Shown piece by piece: positions 12,659-23,366 of a stretch of DNA of 64,000 nt. The DNA lies in assembly GCA_036873135.1 (NCBI GenBank), contig JAPTYO010000014.1, positions 22,342,952-22,406,951 on the forward strand, written 5' to 3'. The notes below the pieces were generated by a model that did not search any database, was not told the origin of the DNA, and saw nothing but the letters and a program-made list of their open reading frames with translations. A program made the position numbers and the translations under genes. Source of the stretch: Clarkia xantiana subsp. parviflora (Eukaryota > Streptophyta > Magnoliopsida > Myrtales > Onagraceae). Every line of letters begins with the position of its first letter. The first letter of the stretch is position 1.

Positions 12659-14986
12659 TCAATAGTAGAAGGGAGGTGGTGGTGGCGATGCATATGATAC
12701 TCCAGGAATCGGCGGCAAAGGCCCTTCGTATGATGGTGCCGGAGGAGGCGGGCTATTGTGGATGGCAGGTGGAGGCGGTGGTGGGGTTTCACATGGTATT
12801 GGCGGCGGTGGTGACTGATAGTGAACTGGTGGAGGTGGGGACCCAGGTGGTGGTGGTGGTGGTGAGCTGTAGTGAACTGGTGGTGGAGGTGATGGCGATG
12901 GAGGTGGAGGTGAACTGTATACATATGGAGGTGGAGGTGATGGGGATGGTGGTGGCAAATATGGAGTGGGTGGTGGAGAAGATGATGGTGGAGGTGGTGG
13001 TGGATACTCAATGCACGGTGGGGGAGGTGGTGGAGGCTCAATACACGGTGGGGGTGGAGAAGGTGGAGGTGAGTTGACAGGTGGTGGAGGAGAATACACA
13101 GGTGTCGGTGGAGGTGGTGGTGATAGGTATGGATGAATTGGTGGAGGAGGTGAATGTGGTGGGGGTGGCGGAGAGTGCGGTGGAGGTGGTGGGGGTGAAC
13201 TGTAATGGTAAGGACTGGGTGGCGGTGGAGAGAATAAGGGAGGTGGTGGTGGAGAGAACAATGGGGTCGGTGGGGGTGAATTTGGCGGCGGTGGGGGTGG
13301 AGGCCTTGGACAATAGATGGGTGGTGAAGGTGATGGCGATGGAGGTGGAGGTGATGGCGGAGGAGGTAAGTAGACAGGCGGAGGTGGAGGGGAAGAGTAA
13401 ACTGGAGGTGGTGGAGGTGGAGGTGAGTACACTGGTGGGGGTGGCGGAGGGGGAGAGTAAACAGGCGGAGGTGGTGGTGGTGGAGGCGGTGGTGGCGGAG
13501 GGGGAGAGTAAACAGGCGGCGGAGGTGGCGGCGGCGGCGGTGGTGGCGAGTAAACAGGCGGCGGAGGCGGTGGTGGCGGAGGGGGAGAGTAAACAGGCGG
13601 AGGTGGCGGTGGTGAGTAAACTGGTGGTGGTGGTGGTGGTGGTGGAGAATATACCGGCGGCGGTGGTGGTGGTGGTGGAGAATATACCGGCGGTGGAGGT
13701 GGCGTCAGGACAGGAACCGGTGGAGAAGGAACAGGTACTGGCACAGGAGGTGACGGCGGAGGGGGAGGCGGCAGCGTCGGAACAAAAGGAGCGCACTTAA
13801 ACGAACTGCAATGCACAGGTTTCGACAAGAAGGACTTACACTGCGCAGCTGACCTCTGTGCAGGTCTCCCAGTCAGGCAATTCCTCCGGTCACTAAAAGC
13901 TGGCAATGTCAAACATGCCGGCGGCTCTCCGTTGAAGAAGTTGTAAGAGTAGGTAAAATTGTCCAGGTTGGGCAATCCACAGATGCTCTCCGGGATCTTC
14001 CCCGACAGCATATTATGGGCCACATTCAGCTGCTCTAGGCTGACCATCTCGCCCACCGACTCCGGCAGCGGCCCCATCAGCTCGTTAAAGCTCACATCAA
14101 AGACAGTGACGTTTTTCAGCCGCCCGATATCACTGGGAATGCAAGATCTCAGTCCATTGTTTTGGAAGATGATCTCGTTGAGGTTCGACATGTTGACGAT
14201 GCTCGCAGGGAGGCAGCCATGGAATTTGTTGTTGGCCAGGACAATTACCGACACCGGCGAGTTTCCGAAATTGCTCGGCAGCTCAAATCGGAACCGATTA
14301 TCATTAATGAAGATGGCGTCCAGGTCCTTGTCGAACAGCTCCTTCGGCACCGTCCCCTCAAACTCGTTAAACCTCAGATCCAGAAACTTCAGCGTTGGGA
14401 GCGTGAGGACCACGCGCGGGAACTTACCTGCGAACCGATTGTTGCTCAGATCGAGCTCGTAGAGCAGCTTCAAGTTCCTGAACTTGTTCGGCACAGTGCC
14501 GCAGAACCGATTCGTGTTGATGTGGAAGAGCGCTAGGTCGACGAGAAGTCCAAGCTCCTCCGGCAGGTACCCGGCAATATCACCGTGATTGAGATCGATG
14601 CCGGCGACGGTGCGGATCTTCGGATTATCCAACGCCGGAGCACAGAACACGCTGGTGTAGTTGCAGACGTCAGATCCGACCCAATTGGAGGTCAGATTGA
14701 ACGGGTCCGACAGAATGGCCTGCTTCCATGCCTGAAGAGCTATGTACGCGCTTCGAATCCTAGGGTTTTCGAAGACCAGCGACGGATCTACATCTACAGC
14801 CTCGCCGCGGTCGCCGAATTCGTCTCTGTAGTAAAGTAGCTGGCGCTGCCGAATGTAGTGAGCTGCCGCGTCGCTGAGAGGCCCATGAGTGATCACCGCC
14901 GGCGATTTGTCGGCTGAGATGACGGCGGCGGAGAGGAAGATAAAAAAGAGTGCGAAACAGAAATGTGGGTTGCTCTTGTGCTTCAT
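12659..14986 (-). CDS. Leucine-rich repeat extensin-like protein (LRX)
   Basis: Single-exon gene. The chosen start is the ATG at 14986, because it puts a signal peptide at the N-terminus (MKHKSNPHFCFALFFIFLSA); an in-frame ATG at 15055 would add 23 residues without a signal function. The product has 775 residues. After the signal peptide come an LRX N-terminal segment, about ten LRRs (for example DLSNNRFAGKFP, ANNKFHGCLP, GPLPESVGEM), a Cys-rich hinge, and from about residue 400 a proline-rich extensin domain of VYSPPPPPPP-type blocks, ending FYY. LRX proteins sit in the cell wall and bind RALF peptides to connect wall status to FERONIA-type receptors. Tyrosines in the repeats could cross-link to the wall. 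Whether it is vegetative or pollen-type cannot be told. Confidence 0.95.
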   Translation of the reverse strand: MKHKSNPHFCFALFFIFLSAAVISADKSPAVITHGPLSDAAAHYIRQRQLLYYRDEFGDRGEAVDVDPSLVFENPRIRSAYIALQAWKQAILSDPFNLTSNWVGSDVCNYTSVFCAPALDNPKIRTVAGIDLNHGDIAGYLPEELGLLVDLALFHINTNRFCGTVPNKFRNLKLLYELDLSNNRFAGKFPRVVLTLPTLKFLDLRFNEFEGTVPKELFDKDLDAIFINDNRFRFELPSNFGNSPVSVIVLANNKFHGCLPASIVNMSNLNEIIFQNNGLRSCIPSDIGRLKNVTVFDVSFNELMGPLPESVGEMVSLEQLNVAHNMLSGKIPESICGLPNLDNFTYSYNFFNGEPPACLTLPAFSDRRNCLTGRPAQRSAAQCKSFLSKPVHCSSFKCAPFVPTLPPPPPPSPPVPVPVPSPPVPVLTPPPPPVYSPPPPPPPPVYSPPPPPPPPVYSPPPPPPVYSPPPPPPPPPPVYSPPPPPPPPPPPVYSPPPPPPPPPPPPPPVYSPPPPPPPVYSPPPPPPPVYSSPPPPPVYLPPPPSPPPPSPSPSPPIYCPRPPPPPPPNSPPPTPLFSPPPPPLFSPPPPSPYHYSSPPPPPPHSPPPPPHSPPPPIHPYLSPPPPPTPVYSPPPPVNSPPPSPPPPCIEPPPPPPPCIEYPPPPPPSSSPPPTPYLPPPSPSPPPPYVYSSPPPPSPSPPPPVHYSSPPPPPPGSPPPPVHYQSPPPPIPCETPPPPPPAIHNSPPPPAPSYEGPLPPIPGVSYASPPPPPFYY

Positions 14987-17690
14987 CTCACCGCAGACAT
15001 CTGACTCAAAAAAATGCCACACTGCTCTCCTCTTACGATCAATGTGCTGCGTCACTTGAGTAAGACGCTGCTACAGAATTCTATTTTCTCTGGGAAATGG
15101 AGTTGCAGATGGAGAGAGAGAGCGAGGAGGAGGAAAGGAAATAGTGTAGGGATTAGAGGAAAGAGAAATGAAGGGGGTTTTGTAAGGAGGAAGAAGAAGA
15201 AGAATAAATAATGCAAAGAGAGATACAGCTAGCTAATGACAGCTAATAATAGTGTGATATTCATTCACGACATATTTTTTTTCTTTTTAAATTTTATAAG
15301 TAATTGATTAATTAATTAGTACCAAGTTGTTTAATTTTGTTCGTTTAGGTGTCTTGCATCTAATCAGATACCATGCATAGTTGTTTGGACAATGCCGATA
15401 ACGCGTTGGTCAATTACCACTTTACCCCTACTGTGCCTAAACGAAAAATGAATATTGCATTTTTAGCAATTATCAATTATCCACCAACATCAACATTACC
15501 GCAAAAAATCAATATACGTCGTAAGTATAGAATTTTCTAAATGAGTAAATAGTTCATTTGTTATTATGTCTGTTAGGTAGGTGTATTATTAAATAATATA
15601 TATAAATATAATAATAATAATAATACGCAGATGGACTAGAAAATACATAGTGTGGGGATTAGAGGAAAGAGAAATGAAGAAGAATAAATAAATGCAAAGA
15701 GAAATACAGCTAATCACAGCTCAAGTCTCAAAGCCCTTCCACATGCTACCTCCCCATTTTTTCTCTTCGTTTTTTTCTTCTTATCATTATAATTTATAAC
15801 CAGGAATTGGATGTATACACAAATTTCAACGCAATTACCGTTACAAATGGATCCCCCCCCCCCCCCCGTTTGATATTATATTAAGATTGATAATCGAAAA
15901 TTTTCAATTAACTATCAAAATGCTACATCAGATTTATAACTTCTGTTGTTCATAAAATTAGCATCACTTAGTTACATTTACATGGTGTCTTTTAATGAAT
16001 TTATAAGACGAATTCGATAAAAAAAAAAAAAAATTAAAACGGTTACAGCGAAATACATTCAATTGAATACTCAAATAAATATTCGTTTAATTTTAATGAT
16101 GCATTTTAATTGAAAATATTATGTTACAATCATTTCAGTAGTCGTTATATGCTCATTTTATATTCAGTTTGACAAAAATCATAATAAAAATAATAATTTG
16201 TTCGTAATTTCAAACTTCAACTAATAAATAATTTAGAAAAATTAAAGTTAAATAATTATTTGTAATTTGATTAAAGGTTATGTAACAATTTAATTATTAA
16301 TTAATTAATAATAAGAATATATAATCATCAATCTCATATGCTAATTCCACTAATTTAGGCAATGAAAAGTTTGTTAAATATAACTAAACGCTAATTATTG
16401 ATAATCATGTTTTGCCGGATCTTAACTCTTTGATGCAACTCATTCGCGGCGGACGGCCGGCGGCGAAGTTTGACCGGGCAAGTATCTCTCTCTCTCTTTT
16501 ATTATAAATAAAAATTAAATAAAATAAAATATGACGGACGGAGTAGAAAATTGAGTTATTAGGGGCCCACGTGTCATGTCCTGCTCGGCTGGATCTTCGG
16601 CGTTTGAATGGGTCCCACCAGATCTGTATGGTGCACCGCGTCCCGTCTCCATTACGCGTCAATGCGCCTCTCTCAATTCTCTCTCTATTTTTATTCCCTT
16701 TTTTTTTTGCCGATAACTCTATTTTTATTCCTTTCAAAATGACAATAGAATATAGACAAAGAGCTTAGATTTTTTTTTAAAAAAAAAATTATATATTCAC
16801 CCACTTTATTTTTTATTATTATTTTATTTAAAGAGAATCCCTTTGCCATCTTTTAATTTATTATTATTTATTTTGTAAATTTACATCGTTACTCATTTTA
16901 TGGGTAATACTCCAATGGAAACCAATTAGGAGTATATCCCTAAGAAAAGAAATGATCACGACATATTTATTATATTTTTTTTTCCCACCGATAACTAATA
17001 TTGAATACAATAAATAAATAAAACCAACCAAAACGAAACTAAGTAGATGACGTGTAGGGCCCGTGCCACGTAGGCTTCCGAATGGGACAAAAAGAGCCAG
17101 TCGGCAGGCCAGCTGGACGACACTCGTTCGACACGTGTCGTGAGCATGAAGCTCCATGTCGCCCGTCACTGTCTCTGTCTTCTTGTTGCATCCGCGCATG
17201 TGCAGCTGTTCCACATAGAAAAGTTGGTGGGGTCCACGTGGCATTTTGACCCGGTAAAGTCTCGAAATCATCAACGCCTTTGTAGAGGAGAGAAACGCTC
17301 CTTTGAAGAAGTTATTATTTTTTATTACCCAGAAAAGAAAAAAAAAATTATTTATTATATTTATTTGAAGAAAAATGAAAAATTACTTCTTTTTATTATA
17401 ACAAATGACAAACGGCCATGATATTTTTGTTTCACTCTCAAAAAGATAAATAGATTGATAATAATAAATATTTAAATGAATCTCAAAATATTATGATATC
17501 ATTTTTAGCCGATGCAAATATGCAATTATGATTAATCCTCTGCTTAGCTATTGGTTCAAATCTTATTTCACGTATAAGAATAAAAAAAATATTTATAATT
17601 AACATTTTATCATTTATTTTTAAGTAAAATAAATACATCACGGGTAAGATTCTCATTGATAAGCATGTTTTGTGACTTCTATAAATACCA
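14987..17690 (-). promoter_or_regulatory. LRX upstream region with GA-rich leader and G-box cluster
   Basis: Immediately upstream of the LRX start is a GA-rich stretch (about 15108-15200 on the plus strand) typical of a plant 5' leader. Farther out, CACGTG G-box cores occur at 16568-16573, 17132-17137 and 17235-17240, with additional ACGTG cores near 17049 and 17069. This is a denser set than elsewhere in the window. G-boxes and ABREs bind bZIP and bHLH factors. The distance (1.6-2.2 kb) means the link to LRX is inferred. No gene was found between 15200 and 17690. Confidence 0.35.
15853..15866. repeat. Run of 14 cytosines
   Basis: Uninterrupted C homopolymer in AT-rich DNA. Confidence 0.9.
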
Positions 17691-17705
17691 CACCCAAATA
17701 GATAA

Positions 17706-18343
17706 GAGTTTTTGATCAAAATAAACCTAAATAAACAACCAAATACCAATATAGGGTACATAATTTTTTTTTACAAATATAGGTCTGGACTGGTTGCTCC
17801 AACCTGGCCAACTGAATAATGTTTTTTTTTTCGTTTTTTTAATAGAAGTTGTAAAAATTAATGGTTTTATAATTTTTTTCTAAAAACCTATTGGACATGG
17901 TGAATCCTAGAGGGCAAATTAACACATTTGTCTTCTAGGATTCACCATGTCCAATAGGTTTTTAGAAGAAAAAAAATTTACTCTACGAAATGTCAATTTT
18001 CTCTCTAGGTTCACCATGTTTAAATAGATTTTTAGAAAAAAAAAATATAAAATTAGTAGTTTTGTAATTTTTTTTACGAAAACTGGTAAACGGAAAATGT
18101 CTGTCAATTTGCCCTCAAGGGTTCGCCATGTCCAATAGGTTTTTAGAAAAAAAATTACAAAACCATTAGTTTTTAACTTCTATTAAAATAAATAAATAAA
18201 TAAAAACGAACAAAACGGAAAAAAAAAAAAACATTTGGTCGGGTTGGGGCAACCCGGCCAGGCCTATATTTGTTAAAAAAAAAAAATATGTGGCCTATAT
18301 TGGTATTTGGTTGTTTATTTAGGTCTATTTTAGTCAAAAACTC
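17706..18343. mobile_element. Mutator-like foldback MITE
   Basis: A 638-bp element with a perfect 9-bp duplication AATAGATAA (17697-17705 and 18344-18352). Ends are GAGTTTTTGATCAAAATA and its near-complement TATTTTAGTCAAAAACTC. The long inverted arms include ACCAAATACCAATATAGG. Inside, a motif containing CACCATGTCCAATAGG recurs about four times in both orientations. No coding capacity was seen. Confidence 0.85.
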
Positions 18344-18399
18344 AATAGATAATGCAATATATTATATATATGCTAATGTGGGTAGCTCATATCTAAGAC

Positions 18400-19388
18400 T
18401 CTTTTGACATATTTAATTGGATATATTCGGATATATTAATACATGACTTTGTTGGATATCTGCCCAATTTGGGTTCGTATTTACATTCAGGACTTCGCAA
18501 ATAGGTCGAAAATCACATAACGGGCCCAAACACAACATCCGAGGTTCGAAAACGGTCCGGAGGCGCGGCGTACCCGTCCGAACCGGGCCTCCGGATTGCT
18601 CAGGCAATCCGGACCCCGTCGGATTCTAAGTCCGATGAGCTCCAGATTGCTGTCGACGGATTCCGCGCACATCCTTTTTTTATCGTCCGAACACAAAGAG
18701 TGAAGAGTTCTCCAAAGCCTAATTAGACAATGGTTCATATTTTCTGTTAGACCGGCTTCGAACCGCACAAAAACCGGGTTCGGTTCTAAGGTCGCCATAA
18801 ATAGGAGACCTTGGCCATCCATTTTGCACATTCTGAAGATTTTGGCATTGGAGCTCTGACTTCTCTCTAGAATATTTTCTCTCTCTAGACTCTCATTTAA
18901 GTATCAGAGAGGGTTCAACCGGCACCACCCCCCCCCCTCGTGGTGGTTATTGCCCTTCCTGCAGGTTAGCACCGCGCGAAGCCGATAAGCTTACCTTGCC
19001 GACAAGCTTGCACTGCCGACAGTTGTACCCTGCCGACAAGTGCACATTGCCGACAGCCCCTTGCCGACATCAGATAATCCATTTCCGACACCCGACTTGT
19101 CCCCAACCCGAATTGCCGAAGAGTCCGACTACCCGATTGGATTTGGACGCAACACTTGGCGCCGTCCGCGAGATCCGAACAAAAGGATGTATCGTACCAC
19201 GAGCTATGGCAAGCAATCAACCTCCTCCAGATGATGTCAACCTGCAGGAGAAGAAGAGAGGCCCCGGTCGCCCAAGGAAAGCTGATACCACAGCCAGGAA
19301 ACCGGCGAGAGGTCAGTCTGGACCTTCGCACATCCCCGAAGCAGCTTCTACTGCTTCCACCGTGCCACTGATGGAAAAGGTCGGATGA
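18400..19388 (+). mobile_element. Gypsy-like LTR end, primer site and gag start (remnant)
   Basis: The left boundary is approximate. CATAAATA near 18797 resembles a TATA box. TTGGCGCC at 19156-19163 matches the primer-binding core often found in Tat/Athila-type gypsy elements. Between them TGCCGACA recurs several times (about 18980-19070). After the primer site an ATG at 19205 opens a short frame with KKRGPGRPRKA, an AT-hook-like basic segment, closing at 19388. Right after this the sequence becomes copia reverse transcriptase, so this looks like the 5' end of one element joined to the body of another. Confidence 0.5.
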
Positions 19389-19389
19389 A

Positions 19390-21322
19390 TCGACATAATT
19401 GCGAAAGGACTTACCCAATTTCACGGAGTGGACTTTGACAAGACAAACTCACTGACTGTGCGTAAAACCACGGTTAGGACCATTTATGGTCCTGGTCGCA
19501 AGTCTCGATCTCGAGTTGCACCAAATGGGAGTTAAGACCGCATTCCTCCATGAAAACCTGGAGGAAGAGATCTACATGGAGCAGCCAGAGGGTTTCAATA
19601 CTCCTGATAACGAACATAAAGTTTGTAAACTCCAAAGGTCCATCTACGATCTTAAACAGTCGTCACGGCAATGGTACCGCAGATTCTGAGGAAATCGTAG
19701 GAAACAGATTCGTGAATCTTCACGAGGATCTGTGCGTGTATTATAAGACCTCCGGGTCTAAGTATGTCATCTTAACCTTATACGTGGACGACATACTCAT
19801 TGCTGCAAACGACGTGGGTTTCATGAATAAATCAAAGTCCTGGTTAGCATCTGTATTTGAGATGAAAGACAAGGGATAGGCCACGTATATCTTGGGCTTT
19901 AAGATTGCTAGAGATCGGGCTACCCGGAAATTGTGTTTGTCTCAAGAAGCCTATATCAACAAGCTGTTGAAAAGGTTCAGATTACAGGATGCCAAACTCG
20001 TGGATACGCCGGTGGTTTTTGGTAGGGGTGAGAAAATTACCCAATTGGACCCGGAACCGGTCATTTGGGTAGGTTCCAGGTAGATGTAAACGGTTCTGGT
20101 ACGGTTCTGGGATTAAATTTCAAGAACCGGTATTTTCGGTTCCGATTGCGGGATAAGTTTTAGGATACCCAAATACCAGGAATCGGAACCGGAACCGTTA
20201 TAGATAAAAATTTAAAAAACACTAAACGTTTAAAAAATTTAAAATTGTTGTTTATGGAAAATGCTGAAATTATTTTATGAATTCACTGGGTACAGTACTG
20301 ATTTCAATTTCAACTGGGTACCCAGGGGTACCCAGAACCAGTTCCAACTAGGTACCCAGAACCCAGTTCCAACTAGGTACCCAAAACCCAGTTCCAATTT
20401 GTACCCAGAATTAGATTATTTTGTTTGAAAATTTTGTAACCGGTTCCTTAACGGGTACCTGGAACCGATTTGTTCTTACCGGTTCTGGTACGGTTCTGGG
20501 TAATGAAGTTAGGAACCGTTTAGTATTGGTCTGGTTCTGAGATACCCAAAAAGTACTGGGTACCCGGAACCGCTCACCCCTAGTTTTTGGGTGCGCACTG
20601 TCAAAACATGACGGCCCCAAGAACCCGGCAGAGCATGAACAGATGAAGGGTGCAAAGTATTTAAGCATGGTCGGTAGTTTGATGTACACCAATGCAATGC
20701 ACCCGTCCGGATATCTGTTACGCCGTGGGTCTAGTAGCACGTTTCCAATCAGATCCTGGCTATCAACATTTAAAGGTTGTAAAACGAATAATTCGTTATC
20801 TGAAAGGTACTGTCGAATATGTGTTGTGCTATGAGGGCGGGAAGTTAGAATTGACGGTTATAGTGACGCCGACCATGGTGGCGATCTGGCTAATCGTAAG
20901 TCCACCACAGGAGGAGTGTTTCTCCTTATTAATGTCGTCATTTTATGGACGAGCAAGAAGCAAACCTGTGTCGCGCTGTCAGCGATGAAATTAGAATTCG
21001 TAGCTCTCTCTAAGAACGCACAGGAAGCGGTCTGGCTGAAAATGCTTCTTACTGCGCTGCTAGATGGTGACGTCGGGAATAACCTGTGAAGGTGTTCTCT
21101 AACAGTCAAGCAGCCATTGCGGCAGTAAAGAATCCAAAGTACCATAGTAGGACCAAACACATTGATGTGAAATATTTTTATGCTAAATCTATGGTAGAAG
21201 ACAATATAATCACTATGGAATACTTGTCCACTGATAATATGATCGCGGACCCGTTAACTAAACCACTACGCAGGCAAATATTCGAAAAGCATGTAAAACT
21301 GCTTGGATTGCGTAGGGTTTAG
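19390..21322 (+). pseudogene. Decayed copia reverse transcriptase and RNase H
   Basis: Pieces in several frames align in order to a Ty1/copia polyprotein: GVDFDKT, then a stretch with LEEEIYMEQPEGF, then the catalytic LYVDDILIAAND block, then KIARDRATRKLCLSQEAYI, and after an inserted MITE (20023-20582) SLMYTNAM, RPDICYAVGLVARF, and the RNase H end TKHIDVKYFYAKSMVEDN followed by DNMIADPLTKPL. Stops and frame changes occur at about 19689, 19879 and 20740-20950, so no full-length protein is made. Gag, protease and integrase are missing. Confidence 0.85.
20023..20582. mobile_element. hAT-type MITE inserted in the copia remnant
   Basis: A 560-bp element with perfect 10-bp ends TAGGGGTGAG and CTCACCCCTA, and a perfect 8-bp duplication GTTTTTGG (20015-20022 and 20583-20590). 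It is filled with GGAACCGG, GGTACCC and CCGGTTC motifs in both orientations. It splits the copia frame after the codons for DTPVVF, so it came in after the retroelement. No transposase is encoded. Confidence 0.92.
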
Positions 21323-22458
21323 ACATGGCATCTATATGTGATACCATTTTGATAATTGGAAGTTACATTTTTGAAACGAAAGAATTGCAATTGAGTTTAT
21401 GATCTATCGACGTCATAATGGTTTGATTACATCAAATTTTCGGTCTATAAACTAAGTTGTAGGATGACGCAATCCTCTACCAAAAACTATGTCGAATGTG
21501 GGCCTTACCTCGTCACACAGGTACGGTCGTCTTGCGGTGGTTGGATACCTCTACCAAGCAAGGCTGGCTAAGAATCAAGGGGATAAACCTGATTACGCAA
21601 AACGATCATCTAGTGTCGAAGTAACTCGACATGATCTTCGTTTTGTAGATCGCCGTGAAGAACTTCGTTCGTCATTAATCCACATTCTGGGCCAGATGAG
21701 AATCGGCGATAGCATGATTTGACATATCCCATTCCTTTGAACTTAAAAGTTCAGGTATGCTATCGACGCGTGCTTCATACTACGTGTGCCACGTTCGACC
21801 ACGGGGTCACAGCTCGGTTGTGCTATGAAAGAATCCTCGTGATTCTGGCGGGCGCAAACTTCTTCACCTCGAGCGTGTGATTGATTCCGGGAGCCTTATG
21901 AAGAGGCACCCGAAGTATCCTCATGGACTCAGAACTCATACCTAAAGTCAGGCTCAATGCTCGCTTCCCGACGTACGAGCGTAATGCTGAACAAAAAGGC
22001 CCAGTGACCACGTCTTTGGAAACCTGTTGGGTTTGACTAAGGGTATGGGAGATGGGGATGGTCAAGTTCACCTGTAATTTACCGAAACTTGTATATACTA
22101 AAGTGGCCACCAACCGGATATTAGTTAAAGGTTGTGAATACTTGTACGGATACCTTGGAGAAGTGTTCCTAAGTGGAAACTAGGCAAATGGAGAATTATC
22201 AGTTGACCTAGGATACAACGCGACACTATATAAATGTTGTTTATAACAGGTTGATTGGAGAAAAGGGAATCAACGTTCCGCGGGCACTACAACACTCCTA
22301 ACAGATGAGTAGCACGATGCCCGACGTGTCCACCGATCGCACGGAAAACATCGTATGAACAATTTGGAAGCAAGGACCAGATCAAATGAGTGAAATGTTG
22401 ATGCAGATTTGGACGAAAATACATTAACAGGCACCCTCCCATTCCGACGAGTGGGAGC
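21323..22458. other. Region between copia RNase H and the LTR
   Basis: About 1.1 kb between the end of the RNase H frame and the start of the LTR, longer than usual for a copia 3' leader. No recognised protein. It may be untranslated element sequence or captured DNA. A purine-rich GAGTGGGAGC sits directly before the LTR and could serve as polypurine tract. Confidence 0.4.
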
Positions 22459-23055
22459 TGTAAGCATGTGGTGATGGGCGCCGTAAATTGAAGCCCATTA
22501 TATGTATATGTTACATAAGTTAATTAGGTAAATGTCACATTAGGAAATTGGGCCAGACCCAAATCCCAATTGACATGAGAGGCCCAAAATATGGGCCTCC
22601 CTTATGCATAGGCCGGCCGAATTATTAAGGTGGGCAAAGTTGACTTTTGTCCACTTTGCTCCTCCTATAAATACATAGTGTTCGGGGATTTTTAGGGTTA
22701 ATCCTTAATCATACTTAGAGTATTTTAGAGAGAAAATCCCTCATCCCCACACTAAGTTTCGGCCGAACAACATCAATACCAAGGGTGTGCCAATTTGCTT
22801 TCGAGCAAACACTCCGGAGATCTGCCCCCCTGACAAGAACCGATCAGAGGCTTTGATGTGGAGAATATACCACGTAAGGATTCCTTCACAAGAACCCCTA
22901 CGGGTGCCGACCGGAGGATCGTGAACCCCCTCTTGCAAAGATCTTGGGTCTATGGATAACTGTAGAGGTATGTGTGAATCTTCCGCTGCGTAATTTCGAT
23001 TACTAGCAAGTACCATGATATAGTTTCCGTAGTGATTACTCCCCGTAATCTAACA
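22459..23055 (+). repeat. Probable LTR of a copia-type element
   Basis: Begins TGTAAGC and ends CTAACA, with a TATAAATA box at 22666-22673 and a purine-rich tract just before it. A related but truncated copy starts at 58766 with matching phrases such as GGCCGGCCGA, CCACTTT and CTCCTATAAAT/CTCTTATAAAT. It probably is the 3' LTR of the decayed copia element; no matching 5' LTR was found upstream. Confidence 0.6.
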
Positions 23056-23366
23056 GTGATAACATATTTCTTATATTTAATGAATGTTTTATGCAAAAAT
23101 AAGTGAGTTTCACTTTTAAGAAATGTTATGTAAAATAATTATAATAAGTTTGTTTGCACTTTGCATTTAAAAACTTGCGCTTAAGTAATACTATATAATA
23201 CCATTGTTAATGCTTTAATGACTTTTATTTAGACCGAGTTTTTGGAACGCTTTGTAACATTAATAAAATGAATAATTGGGTCAAATACTTTAAATACCCT
23301 CATTATGTGTTATGTGTTAAAATACTTATGTAACGTTTAAGGACGAATTTATGTTCGTTTTAAATA

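Noticed and set aside
12676..13800. Open frames on the opposite strand and other frames of the LRX gene (Val/Glu-rich, Ser/Thr-rich or His-rich)
   Set aside because: They are shadows of the polyproline codons; the LRX frame has a signal peptide and LRRs.
21489..22113. Possible env-like or extra frame in the copia 3' region
   Set aside because: Frames of 77 and 96 codons on different strands with no membrane segments or matches.
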